Assembly (NCBI GenBank): GCA_015501605.1
Contig: JADNRZ010000026.1
Coordinates: forward strand, 248,001 to 312,000
From: Panaeolus papilionaceus
Lineage: Eukaryota > Basidiomycota > Agaricomycetes > Agaricales
Direction of reading: 5' to 3'
Length of the DNA stretch: 64,000 bases
Shown: positions 61,692-64,000 of the stretch, in pieces
Numbering within the stretch: the stretch's first letter is position 1
Layout of the letters: every line of letters begins with the position of its first letter
The notes under the pieces: generated by a model
What the model was told of the DNA's origin: nothing
Databases searched by the model: none
The model's input: the letters and a program-made list of their open reading frames with translations, nothing else
Program-made: the position numbers and the translations under genes

Positions 61692-64000
61692 ATGACAAGT
61701 CTCTTTCGCTCTCGCTCGTCGAAGAGGAAAGGGAAAGAGAGAGCGACCGATAACTCGTCCTTCGATCACAACACACCTCCTTTGCCTGATCAGGACGAGT
61801 CACACCGTCTCCCAGACATGAACACCCTCATTGACAACCCTCCACCCGGAGACTCTGACGGTGCAGGGGACGACGACGTACACAATTCGAGCTATGCTGC
61901 CCGCTGCCGGGAGGTCATGCATCTATATTCAGATCTCAAGGTCCTTATGTATGTCGTCGCCTATCTATTCTTGACGACGGGAGCCTTACCTTTCTTCTTC
62001 TTAGGTCTGGGCTGGACCTCAAGATCCAACTTCCCCGTGTTGTAGTTATCGGCGGCCAATCCAGTATGCCATTGACATCTACATTCTTGTTCATAATTGA
62101 TTTGTACGCCTATAGGTGGCAAGAGCTCTCTGGTTGAAGCCGTGAGCAAGGTACGTTGGCATAGTTGAATCTGCCTCTACTTCCATGGTGACCCAGGTTT
62201 CAGATCAACGTTCCCAGAGATAGCGGAACGTGCACCAGGTCTGTCTTTTGTACGCCCAATGATTCCACTAATTTCCTAACATCTGTCGACCCTCCAGATG
62301 TCCCATGATTTGCGAAATATCCAGCGATGCAACACAGTGGTCTTGCACCGTCTCCCTCGACATTGCCGGGTCTCCTAATGGCCCAAATGAACTGGCAAAC
62401 CCCCCTTCCCGCATCAAATTTGATGAGACTACCGACAAGTCTCAAGTTGAACTTATACTCCGCCGTGCCCAGGCGGCAATTCTCAATCACCCCGAACGCG
62501 ACTATCGCGATTACCTGACCAAGTCCCGGGATGATTTGAGCGTCATGCCACGTCAGCACGAATTTTCAGAGAATAAGATCGTCGTACAGCTAAGGGACCC
62601 AAATGCGACTGATGTTCATTTTGTTGACCTTCCCGGTAATTATTTTTATGTTGACTCTATTCGTTGTATATTTGCATTCTAATTTTCTGGTCAGGGCTCA
62701 TTCAGAATGCGGAAGGTCATCTCATCAAGTTGATTGAACGCCTGACCAAGCGCGAAATTGCGAAATCTGATACAATTATTGTCATCGCTATGCCTATGAG
62801 CGGTTCGTCTCTATTATTTGCGTCTTTACCTTGACGCTTATAACAAACCTCTGACTACAGACGACTACCAACTCATGCAAGCGGTTAAACTGGCACAAAA
62901 GGCTGATCCATCAGGCCAGCACACACTCGGTATGTTCATGTAATTCCTCCGATCATCGTACCCTAACTATGATTTCGTTTAGGTGTTCTCACAAAGCCCG
63001 ACTCTCTCACCGCTGGTGCTACGGGTATGCGCAACGAATGGCGACTGACCATTGAGGGTCAGAAACACAAGACCACTCATGGATATTTCTGTGTTCGTCT
63101 CCCCGACGACGAGGAGCGCAAGGCACGTAAGACTCCTGCAGAAATGGAGGAGATTGCCAGGACATTCTTTGAGTCGCAGACCCCTTGGTCAGAGATGCAG
63201 ATTGAATTCGGGTATCGTTTCGGGGTGAAGAACCTCGTGAAATACATCAGCCCGCTGTTAATGGACATGATTGAGAAAAAGTACGTCTCCCTTTCTTGTT
63301 CTCATCGTGGTATCCATTCTTCATTTTTCTCGACTTTTCTAATTATTTCTCTTAGTCTCCCTTTGTTGTTGAAAGAAGTTGACGACGAGCTAGCCAAAGC
63401 CCGATCTGCGCTCGCCGCTCTTCCTGTACTAGCAGGACAGGACGCCCCTGCAGTCGAAATTGTTAGACGCATCACTGCGTTCTGCGACGAGATCAAGAAT
63501 GAGATATTTGGATCGCAAACACATAGGTTGACGCAACGGAGTCGTCATGTTTATAACGACTTCAAGACCAACATCCAGAACACTCGTCCTCGCTTCGATA
63601 CCCAGCCATGGACTTCTTCGCTTACCAACCCAAATCCAGTGACGTCGTCTCACAACCCAGTATTAACGATCGCCGACGTTCGGAAGGAGATTGAAAGGTA
63701 TGAATTTTTGTTCCTCAATATTTTATTACTGTTGCTGATTTTTTTTCCTCCTGTAGGACGACGGGATGGGAACTCCCTGGGCATATACCATTTGAGGCGA
63801 CAGAAAATATTATTCTTCAACATGTAAGACCATGGGAGCGGATCACCTCCGATTGCTTTGAAGAGATATTCCGCATTTTGAAGAAATTTGTTGATCCTCT
63901 TCAAGATCGTCACTTCAAGCCGTATTATTTTTTACTTGACCACATCCGGTAAGTTCGCAATACAATTATCTGTTCGCTCGTTTGTTTATTAATGTCGATT
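61692..64000 (+). CDS. Dynamin-like GTPase (5' part, runs off the window)
   Basis: Large membrane-remodelling GTPase of the dynamin/Mx type. Ten exons are visible: 61692-61948, 62005-62063, 62116-62150, 62204-62238, 62298-62635, 62695-62802, 62861-62929, 62983-63280, 63356-63697, 63757-63948; the donor GTAAGT at 63949 shows that it continues. All phases agree. G1 GGQSSGKSS (residues 102-110), G2 Thr in SGTCTRCP (about 124-131), G3 DLPG (239-242), G4 TKPD (304-307), then the stalk start (ELAKARSALAALPVL, FCDEIKNEIFG). The first 85 residues are a Ser/basic/acidic linker (SRSSKRKGKE) that classical dynamins lack. Short exons around the P-loop are typical of basidiomycete members. Substrate membrane unknown. 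Confidence 0.88.

Overview
This is fungal nuclear DNA, most likely from a mushroom-forming basidiomycete (Agaricomycete). Genes are cut by many 47-75 bp GT-AG introns. The protein families fit as well: an F-box protein, repeat-poor NACHT NTPases, a DUF6534-like membrane protein, a Crinkler-type NTPase-nuclease, a dynamin-like GTPase and a six-hairpin glycosidase. A chromodomain Ty3/gypsy element is also present. No rRNA, tRNA or CRISPR array was seen. All gene models were built by hand from splice sites and conserved motifs; for most of them the summed exon lengths keep the frame.

Layout. 1-6 kb: an F-box gene (+) converging on a SET-domain gene (-). 7-14 kb: two NACHT (NLR-like) genes on +, one a pseudogene (A) and one nearly intact (B), then an orphan first exon (G). 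15-18 kb: a GH105/GH88-like glycosidase (-). 19-21.5 kb: two DNA transposons, a CACTA-like MITE and a Tc1/mariner-type element. The latter sits in the 3' end of NACHT gene C (-, 21.4-24.6 kb). 25-30 kb: an orphan NACHT C-terminal exon, a degenerate tandem repeat, and an inverted partial copy of the glycosidase gene. 30-33 kb: NACHT gene D (-, intact). 33.4-46 kb: a 488-bp inverted repeat brackets about 12.5 kb holding a young 7.9-kb Ty3/gypsy element. That element landed inside an older, oppositely oriented solo LTR of its own family. 46-51 kb: truncated NACHT gene E, another orphan C-terminal exon, and pseudogene F (all -). 52.5-54.3 kb: a seven-helix DUF6534-like protein (-). 55.6-58.6 kb: a Crinkler-like P-loop NTPase/PD-(D/E)XK protein (+). 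59.5-60.7 kb: a PIN-domain protein (-). 61.7 kb to the edge: a dynamin-like GTPase (+), cut by the window end.

The dominant signal is a local family of NACHT proteins sharing one architecture. A short first exon encodes an FSGxxTMIxGGxFTQI motif; NACHT and a helical region follow, without WD40, ankyrin or TPR repeats; the last exon encodes a half-MYND-like YCxxxC motif followed by hydrophobic helices. Nine copies or fragments lie in 44 kb, from intact to heavily decayed, mixed with transposons. This looks like a birth-and-death cluster of immune-type or heterokaryon-recognition-type receptors. The family's function is inference, not shown by sequence.
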